Shown here piece after piece: positions 43,768 to 52,109 of a stretch of 52,201 nt of DNA (the first letter of the stretch is position 1; each line of letters starts with the position of its first letter). Source of the DNA: an uncultured Clostridia bacterium (GTDB taxonomy: Bacteria; Bacillota; Clostridia; Christensenellales; UBA1242); NCBI GenBank assembly GCA_947054085.1, contig CAMRVD010000003.1, positions 1 to 52,201 on the forward strand. Reading direction: 5' to 3'. The position numbers and the translations under genes were made by a program. Under the pieces are notes generated by a model, which did not search any database, was not told where the DNA came from, and was given only the letters and a program-made list of their open reading frames with translations.

Positions 43768-44655
43768 TTAATTATCTATAAAATCTTCTACAAGTTTTTT
43801 AGCGGCACTAGTGTAGTCGCTATTGCCGTCTAGCCAAATTGTATAATCGTCTTTTTTAAACCAAGTGTCTTGACGTTTAGCATAATGACGCTCTTGCTTT
43901 AAAAGCTCGGCTCTAAATTCCTCGTAGCTTGTAAACTTGCCTAAAATGTAGTCGCTCGCAAGTTTAGCTTCTAGCCCAATTTTATCTAAAAATTCCTTGG
44001 TTGTACCGGTTTTTAGCAAGTTTTCCACTTCGCTGATTATATGCGGAAGCCGTGCATCCAATCGCTGCTCTATGCGGCTATAAATTTGCTCGCGGGTATA
44101 CCTTATGCCAATTTGCAAAGCTTTATATTTAGGTTGGCTTGGCTTTTTAAGACCGCTTCCTGCCATAACTTTTTCGAGCATTCTTATTAAATGGCGGATT
44201 GTAAGCTGATTATCTATATCCGTAACGCCATAATCATTTAGTTTTTGGGTAAGTTCGGCTTTGGTTAGCTTAGATAATTCATTCCGCGTATTTTCGTCTA
44301 CGCCGTTACTATCTAAGCTATAGCCCTCTACTACACTTCGTACATAAAGCCCCGTGCCGCCTACTAATATTGGTAATTTGTTTCGGCTAAGAATACCATC
44401 TATAGCCTTGTAAGCGTCTTCTTGATAACTTGCTAAATTGTAGCTTTGGTTAGTGTCTAGTATATCTATTAAGTGATGCTTTACTTGGGCTTGCTCTTGT
44501 TTAGTTACCTTGCCCGTGCAGTAGTCCATGCCCTTGTAAATTTGGCGGCTGTCGGCAGAAACAATTTCGCCATTATACTGTTTTGCTATTTTTATAGCTA
44601 GGTCGCTTTTGCCCGAACTGGTTAGCCCTACTACAGAAATAATTTTGTTTACCAT
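43768..44655 (-). CDS. miaA: tRNA dimethylallyltransferase MiaA
   Basis: This 295-residue enzyme adds the isopentenyl group to A37 of tRNAs reading UNN codons. The P-loop is GLTSSGKSDLA, followed by VSADSRQIYKGMDYCTGK and GGTGLYVRSVVEGY; the C-terminal KRQDTWFKKD is also typical. Normal length. The start codon overlaps the end of a 36-residue ORF upstream, indicating coupled translation. Confidence 0.97.
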   Translation of the reverse strand: MVNKIISVVGLTSSGKSDLAIKIAKQYNGEIVSADSRQIYKGMDYCTGKVTKQEQAQVKHHLIDILDTNQSYNLASYQEDAYKAIDGILSRNKLPILVGGTGLYVRSVVEGYSLDSNGVDENTRNELSKLTKAELTQKLNDYGVTDIDNQLTIRHLIRMLEKVMAGSGLKKPSQPKYKALQIGIRYTREQIYSRIEQRLDARLPHIISEVENLLKTGTTKEFLDKIGLEAKLASDYILGKFTSYEEFRAELLKQERHYAKRQDTWFKKDDYTIWLDGNSDYTSAAKKLVEDFIDN

Positions 44656-44759
44656 TCGGTATCGCGTCCATCAATTTTTATGTCGTCATAAAAATCGAAA
44701 TACTTAGTATTTTTTTTATTTTTAGGTTTTATAACTTTTTTTTGCGTTTTTACTGCCAT
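44649..44759 (-). CDS. 36-residue basic small ORF at the head of the miaA-hisS operon
   Basis: The frame encodes a very basic start (AVKTQKKVIKPKNKKNTKYF) and an acidic end (DFYDDIKIDGRDTEW). Its stop codon lies inside the miaA start region (ATGGTAA), a classic coupling arrangement. TATATT lies six bases before the ATG and there is no Shine-Dalgarno, so this too would be leaderless. It is below normal calling thresholds; it may be a real small protein or a leader cistron that controls miaA. Confidence 0.5.
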   Translation of the reverse strand: MAVKTQKKVIKPKNKKNTKYFDFYDDIKIDGRDTEW

Positions 44760-44765
44760 ACTAGC

Positions 44766-44771
44766 AATATA
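44766..44771 (-). promoter_or_regulatory. -10 box of the small ORF-miaA-hisS operon
   Basis: TATATT on the minus strand, six bases before the small-ORF ATG. The -35 region is poor (TTTTAA at 17 bp). Confidence is limited by AT-richness. Confidence 0.35.
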
Positions 44772-44813
44772 GCACATTTTAAAAATTATTAAAACAATAT
44801 TTAACAAAATAAT

Positions 44814-44843
44814 TTGAATTTTATTACTATAAAGTGGTATATT
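44814..44843 (+). promoter_or_regulatory. Promoter of the FTR-like gene
   Basis: TTGAAT (44814-44819), 18 bp, TATATT (44838-44843), about 85 bp before the ATG at 44929. Confidence 0.45.
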
Positions 44844-44928
44844 AAAGTAAATAAACCTAGCATTTGCAAATAATTAATAAAACTTTAATTTTTACACAAT
44901 AAAAAATGCTTACCAAAAAGGAAATATT

Positions 44929-45150
44929 ATGAAAGTTATGTTAAACCCAGATAAAAAACAAGTAGAACTAATAAAAGAGGGGCTAAAACGCACTGGCGGA
45001 TACTGCCCATGCAAGGTAAAACTGCCCCAAAACAAATGTATGTGCGAAGAGTTCCGTAATCAGATTGCCGACCCCAACTTTTATGGCCTTTGCTACTGCG
45101 GCTTGTATTTAAAAACAAAGGATGAGGATATAAAGCCAACTACAAAGTAA
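44929..45150 (+). CDS. Ferredoxin-thioredoxin reductase catalytic-chain-like Fe-S protein
   Basis: This 73-residue protein has six cysteines in three Cys-x-Cys pairs: CPC (26-28), CMC (37-39) and CYC (55-57). This is the pattern of the ferredoxin-thioredoxin reductase catalytic domain, in which a [4Fe-4S] cluster beside a redox disulfide passes electrons from ferredoxin to thioredoxin. The start MKVMLNPDKKQVELIKEGLK is also typical of the free-standing anaerobe versions. AAAGGA lies before the ATG. No thioredoxin gene is adjacent in this window. Confidence 0.85.
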   Translation: MKVMLNPDKKQVELIKEGLKRTGGYCPCKVKLPQNKCMCEEFRNQIADPNFYGLCYCGLYLKTKDEDIKPTTK

Positions 45151-45166
45151 ATAATGAGTTTTTGTT

Positions 45167-45199
45167 ACCCTAGCCCTTGCACTTCATGCAAACTAGGGT
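45167..45199 (+). terminator. Hairpin after the FTR-like gene
   Basis: ACCCTAG, then TTGCA/TGCAA, then CTAGGGT gives a strong interrupted stem followed by TTCTAC; the U-run is weak, so terminator function is likely but not certain. Confidence 0.5.
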
Positions 45200-45252
45200 T
45201 TCTACAATAGACATTTGTTTTTTGTATATATTGCATATATGTTTCTCTCACG

Positions 45253-45275
45253 CCGAGGGCGAAACTCGGCAAATG
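45253..45275 (-). terminator. Hairpin after the rRNA methyltransferase gene
   Basis: GCCGAG, loop, CTCGGC, about 15 bp past the minus-strand stop codon. The downstream T-run is short (GAGAGAAAC follows), so this may be an mRNA-end hairpin rather than a strict Rho-independent terminator. Confidence 0.4.
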
Positions 45276-45286
45276 CTTTTCCACTC

Positions 45287-46648
45287 TTACTGCTTAATGC
45301 TTAAGCAGACGAGCGTTTCTACATTAGCCGTTTGTGGAAACATATCGTACGGCTGAATAGTAGTAATATTGTAATACTCTTTTAAATAATTTAAGTCGCG
45401 TGCAAGGGTTGCGGGATTACAACTAACATAAATTATGGTTTTTGGCAAGGCTTCGTTTAGTGCATTTAACACTTTTTTATCGCATCCTTTGCGTGGTGGG
45501 TCTAAAACAACTACTAAATTTTTTATATTTTGACTTTTTAAGTTTTTTATAAGTTTTGGCAGTTCCTCTCCGCAGTCGCCACAAATATTTGTAAGGTTAC
45601 AAATATTGTTAGCTTTAACAAGATCGTTTGCGTTATCTATCGCCTCATTTACTATTTCGATAGCATATACTTGCTTACATTTTTTTGCCATTATGCCCGA
45701 TAGCACACCCGCCCCGCTATAGGCATCTATAACCACACTACTACTTTCTATATTATCTAAAACTTTGTTATACAGCATAGCTTTTACTTGGTTATTAACT
45801 TGCATAAAACTATGCGTATTTATGCTATAATCCAAATTAAACTCGTTTACTTTAAGTTCGCCAGTGCCGGCAATTACATAATCCGCATTACCTAGTATTA
45901 CATTATTATCCTTGTTATTTATATTTACAACAATATTAACTATTTTGTATTTTTGACCCAGTTTTTTATATAAATTTTGCAAATTAGCTATTTTATTTGT
46001 ACTAACTATTGTAAGTAAAATAATGCCCTTATATGTTCTACATACCAAATGTTTAACGCCTTTTTTGCTCTCGCTGTTATACGCTTTAAGCTCACTATTA
46101 TTTGCAAATTCCAAAAACGCATCTAATATAAACTTACACTCCTCTTGTAGTAGGCAATTATCTATTGGAACTATAGTGTGGCTTGATATTTTGTACATGC
46201 CGATAGCCATTTTGCCATCTATTTCTGAAATCGGAAAACTAAACTTATTGCGATAGCCGTACTCTTTAGGGCTGGCGATTACTTTTTGCACAGTAAAATC
46301 TAATTCTGCATACTTTTTTAAGCAATTTTTCACAAAATTTTGCTTATACACAAGCTGCTCAGCGTACTCCATGTGTTGCAGCTGGCAGCCTCCGCATTTT
46401 TTGTAGTATGGGCATGGCGGCGTTACTCTTTTTGAGCTACCTTCTATTATTTTTAGCACTTTGCCAATGGCATAATCTGATTTTACAAGTATTATTACTA
46501 TATCTACAGTTTCGCCTACAATTGTAAATGGAACAAACACGGTAAAGCCATTTATTTTAGCAATACCTTCGCCGTTATAACCATAATCGATTATTTTTAC
46601 GGTATAATTTTGATTTTTTTGCACAATATTTTGATTTTTTATGCTCAT
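45287..46648 (-). CDS. 23S rRNA (uracil-5-)-methyltransferase, RlmD/RumA family
   Basis: This 453-residue enzyme makes 5-methyluridine in rRNA with SAM. It has an N-terminal TRAM-type RNA-binding domain (about 10-70, VKIIDYGYNGEGIAKINGFT), a [4Fe-4S] motif (CPYYKKCGGCQLQ), a Rossmann SAM domain (VIDAYSGAGVLSGIMA) and the catalytic regions VLDPPRKGC and VSCNPATLARDL (nucleophilic Cys). Family members may modify one or two sites (RlmCD), which sequence alone does not decide. The ribosome binding site is weak (AGGA far upstream). Confidence 0.93.
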   Translation of the reverse strand: MSIKNQNIVQKNQNYTVKIIDYGYNGEGIAKINGFTVFVPFTIVGETVDIVIILVKSDYAIGKVLKIIEGSSKRVTPPCPYYKKCGGCQLQHMEYAEQLVYKQNFVKNCLKKYAELDFTVQKVIASPKEYGYRNKFSFPISEIDGKMAIGMYKISSHTIVPIDNCLLQEECKFILDAFLEFANNSELKAYNSESKKGVKHLVCRTYKGIILLTIVSTNKIANLQNLYKKLGQKYKIVNIVVNINNKDNNVILGNADYVIAGTGELKVNEFNLDYSINTHSFMQVNNQVKAMLYNKVLDNIESSSVVIDAYSGAGVLSGIMAKKCKQVYAIEIVNEAIDNANDLVKANNICNLTNICGDCGEELPKLIKNLKSQNIKNLVVVLDPPRKGCDKKVLNALNEALPKTIIYVSCNPATLARDLNYLKEYYNITTIQPYDMFPQTANVETLVCLSIKQ

Positions 46649-46783
46649 TTTTATTTTTTCCTATTTATTTTCTGCAAAATGCAGTTGATTAATTAAAATT
46701 TATTTAAAAATTTGGTTTTTTCTTTATTACAACAATTTTTATAAAGATAAAATATCATAAATTTAGATTTTTTGCAAGTTATG

Positions 46784-46813
46784 TTGACACTACTATGCGT
46801 AAATATATATAAT
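46784..46813 (+). promoter_or_regulatory. Promoter of the radical SAM gene giving a leaderless mRNA
   Basis: TTGACA (46784-46789), 18 bp and TATAAT (46808-46813), then six bases (TGCAAT) and ATG at 46820. Both boxes are perfect. There is no room for a ribosome binding site. Confidence 0.75.
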
Positions 46814-46819
46814 TGCAAT

Positions 46820-47695
46820 ATGAATTGTAATATATGCCCGCGTGCCTGCAATGTAAACCGAACAACAACTTTTGGCTATTGCGGCAAAGACGAATGTTTA
46901 CAAATAGCAAAAGTAATGCTTCACTATGGCGAAGAGCCTTTTTTAACCAAACACAATGGTGCAAGTGGAGCTATCTTTTTTGCTGGTTGCAACCTTAAAT
47001 GTATATATTGCCAAAACTACGATATTTCTAATGGCAGTGGCAAACCTGTAACCGTTGACAAATTAATAAATATTTTTAAACAACTAGAGACAGCCGGTGC
47101 AAATAATATAGACCTTGTTACCCCAACCCACTATGCTAAACTAATTTATACGGCATTAAAAAAGTACAAACCAAGCATTCCAGTTATTTATAACTGCGGA
47201 GGTTACGAAAGCGAAGACACCATTGTACAATTAGCAAAAGTTGTAGATATTTTTTTGTTCGATTTAAAGTATTACGACGACAATCTTGCAATTAAGTACT
47301 CCGCTGCTCCAAACTATTTTAGATACGCAGGTAGTGCTATCAAAAAAGCGGCAAGCCTTAAGCCAAACCAATTTATCAGTAAACAAATGGTAAGCGGTGT
47401 GGTTGTTCGCCACCTTTGTTTGCCAAGCCATATAAACGACAGCAAACAAATTTTATCATGGATAAGCGAAAATTTAGGTAATAGCACTTATGTTAGTTTA
47501 ATGAGCCAGTATGTTCCAATGTACAAAGCTAAAGACTATCCAGAAATTAACCGCACACTTAAGCCTATAGAATATAAAGTTGTGGTAAATCATGCTATAA
47601 AACTTGGACTTAAAAATGTATTTGTTCAAGATATTTCTAGTAGCACAACCGAATTTATTCCAGACTTTAACAACCCCGGCGATTTTAAATTTTAA
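46820..47695 (+). CDS. PflX-like (COG1313) radical SAM protein
   Basis: This 291-residue protein carries the radical SAM triad C57-x3-C61-x2-C64 (GCNLKCIYCQ), preceded by an extra cysteine cluster (CNICPRACNVNRTT and YCG), as in uncharacterised pyruvate-formate-lyase-activase-like proteins. The rest follows the family: NIDLVTPTHYAKLI, VIYNCGGYES and VRHLCLPSH. The substrate is unknown. The start is set at 46820: the frame is open 16 codons further, but those codons overlie a perfect promoter. No formate-lyase-type enzyme is adjacent. Confidence 0.85.
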   Translation: MNCNICPRACNVNRTTTFGYCGKDECLQIAKVMLHYGEEPFLTKHNGASGAIFFAGCNLKCIYCQNYDISNGSGKPVTVDKLINIFKQLETAGANNIDLVTPTHYAKLIYTALKKYKPSIPVIYNCGGYESEDTIVQLAKVVDIFLFDLKYYDDNLAIKYSAAPNYFRYAGSAIKKAASLKPNQFISKQMVSGVVVRHLCLPSHINDSKQILSWISENLGNSTYVSLMSQYVPMYKAKDYPEINRTLKPIEYKVVVNHAIKLGLKNVFVQDISSSTTEFIPDFNNPGDFKF

Positions 47696-47705
47696 ATAAT
47701 TTTAA

Positions 47706-47734
47706 TTGCTAAAAAACGCAAAATATGCTATTTT
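47706..47734 (+). promoter_or_regulatory. Candidate promoter of the LOG-family gene
   Basis: TTGCTA (47706-47711), 17 bp, TATTTT (47729-47734), then AGGAGG before the ATG at 47778. Confidence 0.4.
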
Positions 47735-47777
47735 ATCTATAAAATGAATAATCTTTAATAGCATTTAGGAGGTTTTT

Positions 47778-48320
47778 ATGAGAATTTTTATTTGTGGTGG
47801 CGTAGACCAAGATATAAAGCCAATGTATCGTAAAGGTATAGAAAAACTTGCAGAAGGACTAATCAAGCGAGGACACTCTATAATACTAGTTGGGGCTAAA
47901 ACTGGTTGCATCGGCGATATGTATAATACATACCAAAAGTTGGGCGGAGTTGTAGACTTGCTTGTGCCCGATTGTTATGCAAGCGATGCAGATAATTTAT
48001 CGGCACGCTCTATTATTAGCGTTACAGGCTTACATATGTTACAACAAGTTGCAACAAAAAATAGCGAAGCAACAATAATTCTTCCTGGTGGTAACGGCAC
48101 AATGGCAGAACTTTATATGATAACTGACAATGTAAAAGCCGGCTTTGATAACGACCCAATTATTCTTTATAACATCAACGGCTTCTACGATTTTGTAAAG
48201 TCTACCAACGCATTTTTATTAGAAGCCGGAGCTATGAAACCGTTTCAAAACGCAAATTTTACTTTTTGCGATACTTACAAAGATATACTAAAATTAATAG
48301 ATAATTTAAATAAAAAATAA
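47778..48320 (+). CDS. LOG-family nucleotide-binding protein
   Basis: This 180-residue Rossmann-fold protein has the family signature PGGNGTMAEL (around 113-122), as in cytokinin-activating LOG proteins that hydrolyse the phosphoribosyl group of AMP derivatives. The N-terminal nucleotide region reads GAKTGCIGDMY rather than the usual GGGxxGLMG, so the substrate may differ. AGGAGG lies before the ATG and a terminator follows. It is probably monocistronic. Confidence 0.8.
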   Translation: MRIFICGGVDQDIKPMYRKGIEKLAEGLIKRGHSIILVGAKTGCIGDMYNTYQKLGGVVDLLVPDCYASDADNLSARSIISVTGLHMLQQVATKNSEATIILPGGNGTMAELYMITDNVKAGFDNDPIILYNINGFYDFVKSTNAFLLEAGAMKPFQNANFTFCDTYKDILKLIDNLNKK

Positions 48321-48326
48321 ATAAGC

Positions 48327-48352
48327 AAAAGGCACCTATATAACTGGTGCCT
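48327..48352 (+). terminator. Terminator of the LOG-family gene
   Basis: AAAAGGCACC, loop, GGTGCCTTTT then ATATAT; A and T runs on both sides could also serve the opposing zinc-ribbon gene. Confidence 0.8.
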
Positions 48353-48381
48353 TTTATATATATTTTAGGTTTATTTATTTG

Positions 48382-48723
48382 TTATTGTTTAGATTTAGTA
48401 GCTCCGCAATGAGGACACTTGTTTTGGTTGGATGTATACGTACCTCCGCAGTATTGGCAAGTAACAGAACCATCCTTTCCTTTTTTAAAACTTTCTCCAA
48501 ATTTTTGAAAATTATCCGAAATCTTATTTATTATTTCCTCCTCGCCACCGTTTCGCATCCTTTTATGCATTTTAATTTGTTTTATAAAAATAAGTACCAT
48601 AATAGCGATAGTAATAAATATTATGGAACCCGTAAAAATTCCAAAAATAGAAAACATTCTTTTAGCTGAGGACAAACTTTGCATTTCGTTAAAATTTAAT
48701 AATATGTTAAAAAATGTATTCAT
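48382..48723 (-). CDS. Membrane protein with C-terminal zinc ribbon
   Basis: This 113-residue protein has one membrane helix (about 27-50, IFGIFTGSIIFITIAIMVLI), a basic juxtamembrane stretch (KQIKMHKRMRN) and a C-terminal zinc ribbon made of CQYC and CPHC (about 89-108). The ribbon should be cytoplasmic. The layout resembles the small zinc-ribbon sensor or scaffold proteins common in Firmicutes, but I assign no function. AAGGAG and a good promoter precede it. Confidence 0.75.
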   Translation of the reverse strand: MNTFFNILLNFNEMQSLSSAKRMFSIFGIFTGSIIFITIAIMVLIFIKQIKMHKRMRNGGEEEIINKISDNFQKFGESFKKGKDGSVTCQYCGGTYTSNQNKCPHCGATKSKQ

Positions 48724-48740
48724 AATGACTCTCCTTAATT

Positions 48741-48769
48741 ATTGTACTTAAAATTACCAGATAAGTCAA
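48741..48769 (-). promoter_or_regulatory. Promoter of the zinc-ribbon gene
   Basis: TTGACT (48764-48769), 17 bp, TACAAT (48741-48746) on the minus strand. Confidence 0.75.
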
Positions 48770-48820
48770 TATTTTTATGCCAACTTACCACACTTATACA
48801 TAATTATAGATTAATCTTTA

Positions 48821-48849
48821 TTGACAAAAACGCGCGCATGTTATAAAAT
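48821..48849 (+). promoter_or_regulatory. Promoter of the DnaD/DnaC pair
   Basis: TTGACA (48821-48826), 17 bp, TAAAAT (48844-48849), about 95 bp before the ATG at 48946. The spacer holds the GC-rich palindrome GCGCGC. Confidence 0.6.
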
Positions 48850-48945
48850 AATTTATATATTTACTAATGCAAAATTTTGGCAAAACAAAATTTAATGCAA
48901 AGTTTATAATTACAAAAGTAAATTTTAAATATTTTAGGAGGGGTT

Positions 48946-50391
48946 ATGGCATTTTGCGAATTTTCGTCGTCTATTATCAGAAACGGCAGCACGCTTGTAG
49001 ATAACGCTTTTATTAACGAATTTATGCCACAAGCCCCAGCGGAGTATGTAAAAGTATATTTGTATGGGCTAAGTTTATGCTCTGCTTCTAATCAGGATTA
49101 TAACGCCGCAGATAGCGCAGCAAGTTTTTTAAATATAACCGAAGAAGAATTACTTTCTGCCTACGAATATTGGCAAGACCTTGGGATTGTGCAAATAATA
49201 TCTAAAAACCCGTTGCAAGTAAAATACCTTATAGTAAGTAAACATTCGGGCAGTGCAAAAATACGCATTAAGGGTAAATATACTGATTTTAACAATCAAG
49301 TTCAAGGTATAATAACAGGCAGAATGATTAAGCCTATCGAATTTAACGAATATTACAATCTTATAGAAAGTTATAATTTTGAGCCCGATGCCCTTGTTAT
49401 GATTATAAAGTACTGCACTGTTTTAAAAAATGAAAACGTCGGATATCCTTACATTTTAGCAGTTGCTCATAGTTTTGCTCGAGATAATATTAAAAATACT
49501 TCGGCAGTGGAACAAAAAATGCTTGAACAAGAAAAATCTACCGCCGAAATTAAACAGGTTTTATCTGCTTTAGGAATAAAACGTCCTGCTGATATAGAAG
49601 AACGTAATACTTACTTAAAGTGGTCTAACAAATTTGGCTTTAGTCACGCTGTAATACTAGAAGTAGCAAAATCTTTAAAAAAGCAAGGCGGAATAAATAA
49701 GCTGGATAATCTGCTTACAAAATACTACGAACAACGATTATTTACCATTAAAGAAATTAATGAGTATTCCTTGCAACGTAGTCAAATGTTTGAAGCTGCA
49801 AAAAATGTATCTCGTAATTTAGGTTTGTATTATCAAAACCTCGACAATGTGGTAGAAACTTATATTGCACCATGGCTACAAATGGGCTATAACGACGAAA
49901 CCTTACTGCTTATTAGCAACTATTGTTTTAAGCATAGTTATCGCAGTTTAGAGGCTATGAACGATGTTGTTTTAAAATTTTATAAACTTGGGCTTGTAAC
50001 CGTAGAAGCAATTAATCAATACACAAACGAAATTTTGTATACAGATAGTGTAATTAAAGAAATTTTAGAAACATGCAAACTAGAACGCAGTGTTAATTCT
50101 AGTGATCGTGATTTTTACAAAACATGGACTACTCTTTGGGGGTTTGAAAAACCTGCAATTTTATGTATCGCAAAAAAATCCATTGGAACAATTGGGCCAA
50201 TGGCGTATATGAATAGGATTTTGTCTACTTTACATAACCAAAACAAACATAGTTTAAAGGACGCTCAAGATTACGTAATAAAAAATCAATCTAATGATGC
50301 CAAACCTAACGAACTCAAATATATGCAACGCTCATACTCTAAAGAAGAACTTGACGCATTGTTTGATAGTTTAGATGACATAGAGGTGTAA
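48946..50391 (+). CDS. DnaD/DnaB-type replication initiation protein
   Basis: This 481-residue protein resembles Firmicutes DnaD-domain proteins. The N-terminal winged-helix region (about 1-100) includes AEYVKVYLYGLSLCSAS and LNITEEELLSAYEYWQDLGI. Two DnaD-type helical domains seem to follow (around 120-300 and 300-450, with EFNEYYNLIESYNFEPDALV and ETYIAPWLQMGYNDETLLLI). The C-terminus YSKEELDALFDSLDDIEV is typical of the family tail. In B. subtilis DnaD and DnaB help load the replicative helicase at oriC. It is followed after one base by a DnaC/DnaI-like loader, which supports the role. Confidence 0.88.
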   Translation: MAFCEFSSSIIRNGSTLVDNAFINEFMPQAPAEYVKVYLYGLSLCSASNQDYNAADSAASFLNITEEELLSAYEYWQDLGIVQIISKNPLQVKYLIVSKHSGSAKIRIKGKYTDFNNQVQGIITGRMIKPIEFNEYYNLIESYNFEPDALVMIIKYCTVLKNENVGYPYILAVAHSFARDNIKNTSAVEQKMLEQEKSTAEIKQVLSALGIKRPADIEERNTYLKWSNKFGFSHAVILEVAKSLKKQGGINKLDNLLTKYYEQRLFTIKEINEYSLQRSQMFEAAKNVSRNLGLYYQNLDNVVETYIAPWLQMGYNDETLLLISNYCFKHSYRSLEAMNDVVLKFYKLGLVTVEAINQYTNEILYTDSVIKEILETCKLERSVNSSDRDFYKTWTTLWGFEKPAILCIAKKSIGTIGPMAYMNRILSTLHNQNKHSLKDAQDYVIKNQSNDAKPNELKYMQRSYSKEELDALFDSLDDIEV

Positions 50392-50392
50392 T

Positions 50393-51364
50393 ATGACAAA
50401 ACAAGAAATTATTAATCAATTAAATGCCATATATGCTTCTAGAAGAACTCGAGCAGAAACAATTGCACAAATAAATATAAATAAAGCAAGGCAAAATAAA
50501 GACTATTTCGAAGTTGAAAAAAGTATTAAAAGATTATCTTTTGAAGTTGGAAAAGCTGAGGCTTTTGGAAGCAAAGACCTAGCAAAACAAAAAAGTAAAG
50601 AACTTATTTTAGAGCGTATAAAAAGCGAAAAGATTCTTGCTAATATTGGTTTAAATAATGGAGATTTAGTACCTAAATATGCATGTAAAAATTGCTCAGA
50701 TACCGGCAAAATTAATGGTAAACTATGCGAATGCTATAAAAAAGAACTTTACAATATGCTTTTAAAAAATAGCGGAGCAAAAACCAATCTTGCAAGCTTT
50801 AAGGATTTTAATTTAAGTCTTATTACCGAAACTTCGCAAAAAGAACAGCTTAGCAAAATAAAAAACTTATTTTTGTCTTGGGTAGATAATTACCCAAAAG
50901 TAGATACTCATACTTTTTTATTTTGTGGCACAGCCGGTGTTGGCAAAACTTTTATGACCGAATGTATAGCAAAAGCCATGATTGACAAAGGCTACTTAGT
51001 TTCGTTTATATCTAGTTTAGGTTTAAACGAAAATTTTTTAAAGTATCACACTACTTTTGACCAAAATAAACAAAGTTTTTTTGATATGTTTTTAGAGCCC
51101 GAACTACTAGTTATCGACGACCTAGGAACAGAACAAATATTAAAAAATGTTACCATAAATTATTTAGTAGCTCTTTTAAACGAAAGAAACAATTTAAATA
51201 AAGCAACAATCATAACAACAAATCTTAATTTAAATGATATTTTAGAACGCTATGGCGAAAGAGTTTTTAGCCGAATTGCAAACAAAGCAGACAGCAAAAT
51301 GTTTATTATAAAAGGCGAAGACTTAAGGCTTAAAACTCCCCCTAAAAATAGCAATAAAAAGTAA
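50393..51364 (+). CDS. DnaC/DnaI-type helicase-loader ATPase
   Basis: This 323-residue AAA+ protein has an N-terminal coiled-coil region, a zinc motif (C98, C101, C112, C114 in CKNCSDTGKINGKLCEC), Walker A GTAGVGKT (179-186) and Walker B LLVIDDLGTEQ. The C-terminal sensor region ERYGERVFSRIANKA is also typical of DnaI. The N-terminal zinc domain binds the replicative helicase in B. subtilis. It is translated from a GAGGTG site at the end of the DnaD-like gene. A strong terminator follows. Confidence 0.92.
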   Translation: MTKQEIINQLNAIYASRRTRAETIAQININKARQNKDYFEVEKSIKRLSFEVGKAEAFGSKDLAKQKSKELILERIKSEKILANIGLNNGDLVPKYACKNCSDTGKINGKLCECYKKELYNMLLKNSGAKTNLASFKDFNLSLITETSQKEQLSKIKNLFLSWVDNYPKVDTHTFLFCGTAGVGKTFMTECIAKAMIDKGYLVSFISSLGLNENFLKYHTTFDQNKQSFFDMFLEPELLVIDDLGTEQILKNVTINYLVALLNERNNLNKATIITTNLNLNDILERYGERVFSRIANKADSKMFIIKGEDLRLKTPPKNSNKK

Positions 51365-51365
51365 C

Positions 51366-51405
51366 AAAACAAATCCTCTATTTTATAGAGGATTTGTTTT
51401 ATTTT
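51366..51405 (+). terminator. Terminator after the helicase-loader gene
   Basis: AAAACAAATCCTCTA pairs perfectly with TAGAGGATTTGTTTT (15 bp) around TTTTA, followed by ATTTTG. It can end both converging genes. Confidence 0.88.
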
Positions 51406-51428
51406 GTATAAAAATTAAAAATTTAGCA

Positions 51429-52103
51429 CTAAATTAACATTTTAATTAAATATATAATAATTAGATGTGCAGGATAATATCCGTAAAATAGATATTTAAA
51501 TTTAAACTTTCCACGTTTGCCATTATAAAGTAAAATTGGTAACACAGCAAGCAAACTAAACCATTGCAATGGGTTAAATATGCTAAGCAATATTAGCCCT
51601 ACGCTAAGCATTATTATTTTTAGACTTCGTTTACTAAACAAACTTACAAGTGGTGCTAATAGAACTCCAATAAACCCATAATCTACCTTTACAAAAAATG
51701 TAAATATATAAATTACTGTTACTGCTAATAGTACGTAAACTATTCCCGTAACTTTCGCACTTGTATTATTGTCACTTATACTCTTTTTTATAAATTGAAT
51801 TAAATAAATTATAATTATAGACAAACTAAAGGTCAGCAAAATATTTAAGATATTGTCATTTGCTAAAAATATATTAATAAGCTGACAAGCCAGCCCTAAT
51901 CCTAGGATTGTAAAAAAATATCTATATTTATTTTTTGTATAAACACACCCTTCTGCGATAAAGTATGCATAAATTGGAAATGCAAGTCTGCCAATAAGCC
52001 TTAATATTAAAACATCCGGAAACAATATGTACCCTATATGATCTATAGTCATACTAACTAGAGCAATAAGTTTAATAAAATTACCAGAAAAAAATTTTAT
52101 CAT
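51429..52103 (-). CDS. TraX-like integral membrane protein
   Basis: This 224-residue protein has about seven membrane helices and the family start FIKLIALVSMTIDHIGYILF followed by RLIGRLAFPIYAYFIAEGC and YTKNKYRYFF. TraX was named for acetylation of F pilin; most chromosomal Firmicutes homologues are of unknown function and probably are acyltransferase-like. The TATATA box lies six bases before the ATG with no Shine-Dalgarno, so it is another leaderless candidate. No conjugation genes are visible. Confidence 0.85.
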   Translation of the reverse strand: MIKFFSGNFIKLIALVSMTIDHIGYILFPDVLILRLIGRLAFPIYAYFIAEGCVYTKNKYRYFFTILGLGLACQLINIFLANDNILNILLTFSLSIIIIYLIQFIKKSISDNNTSAKVTGIVYVLLAVTVIYIFTFFVKVDYGFIGVLLAPLVSLFSKRSLKIIMLSVGLILLSIFNPLQWFSLLAVLPILLYNGKRGKFKFKYLFYGYYPAHLIIIYLIKMLI

Positions 52104-52109
52104 GCTCTA

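Noticed and set aside
46772-46819. Extended N-terminus of the radical SAM protein
   Set aside because: The 16 extra codons cover a perfect TTGACA-18-TATAAT promoter; the first ATG after it matches the family start.
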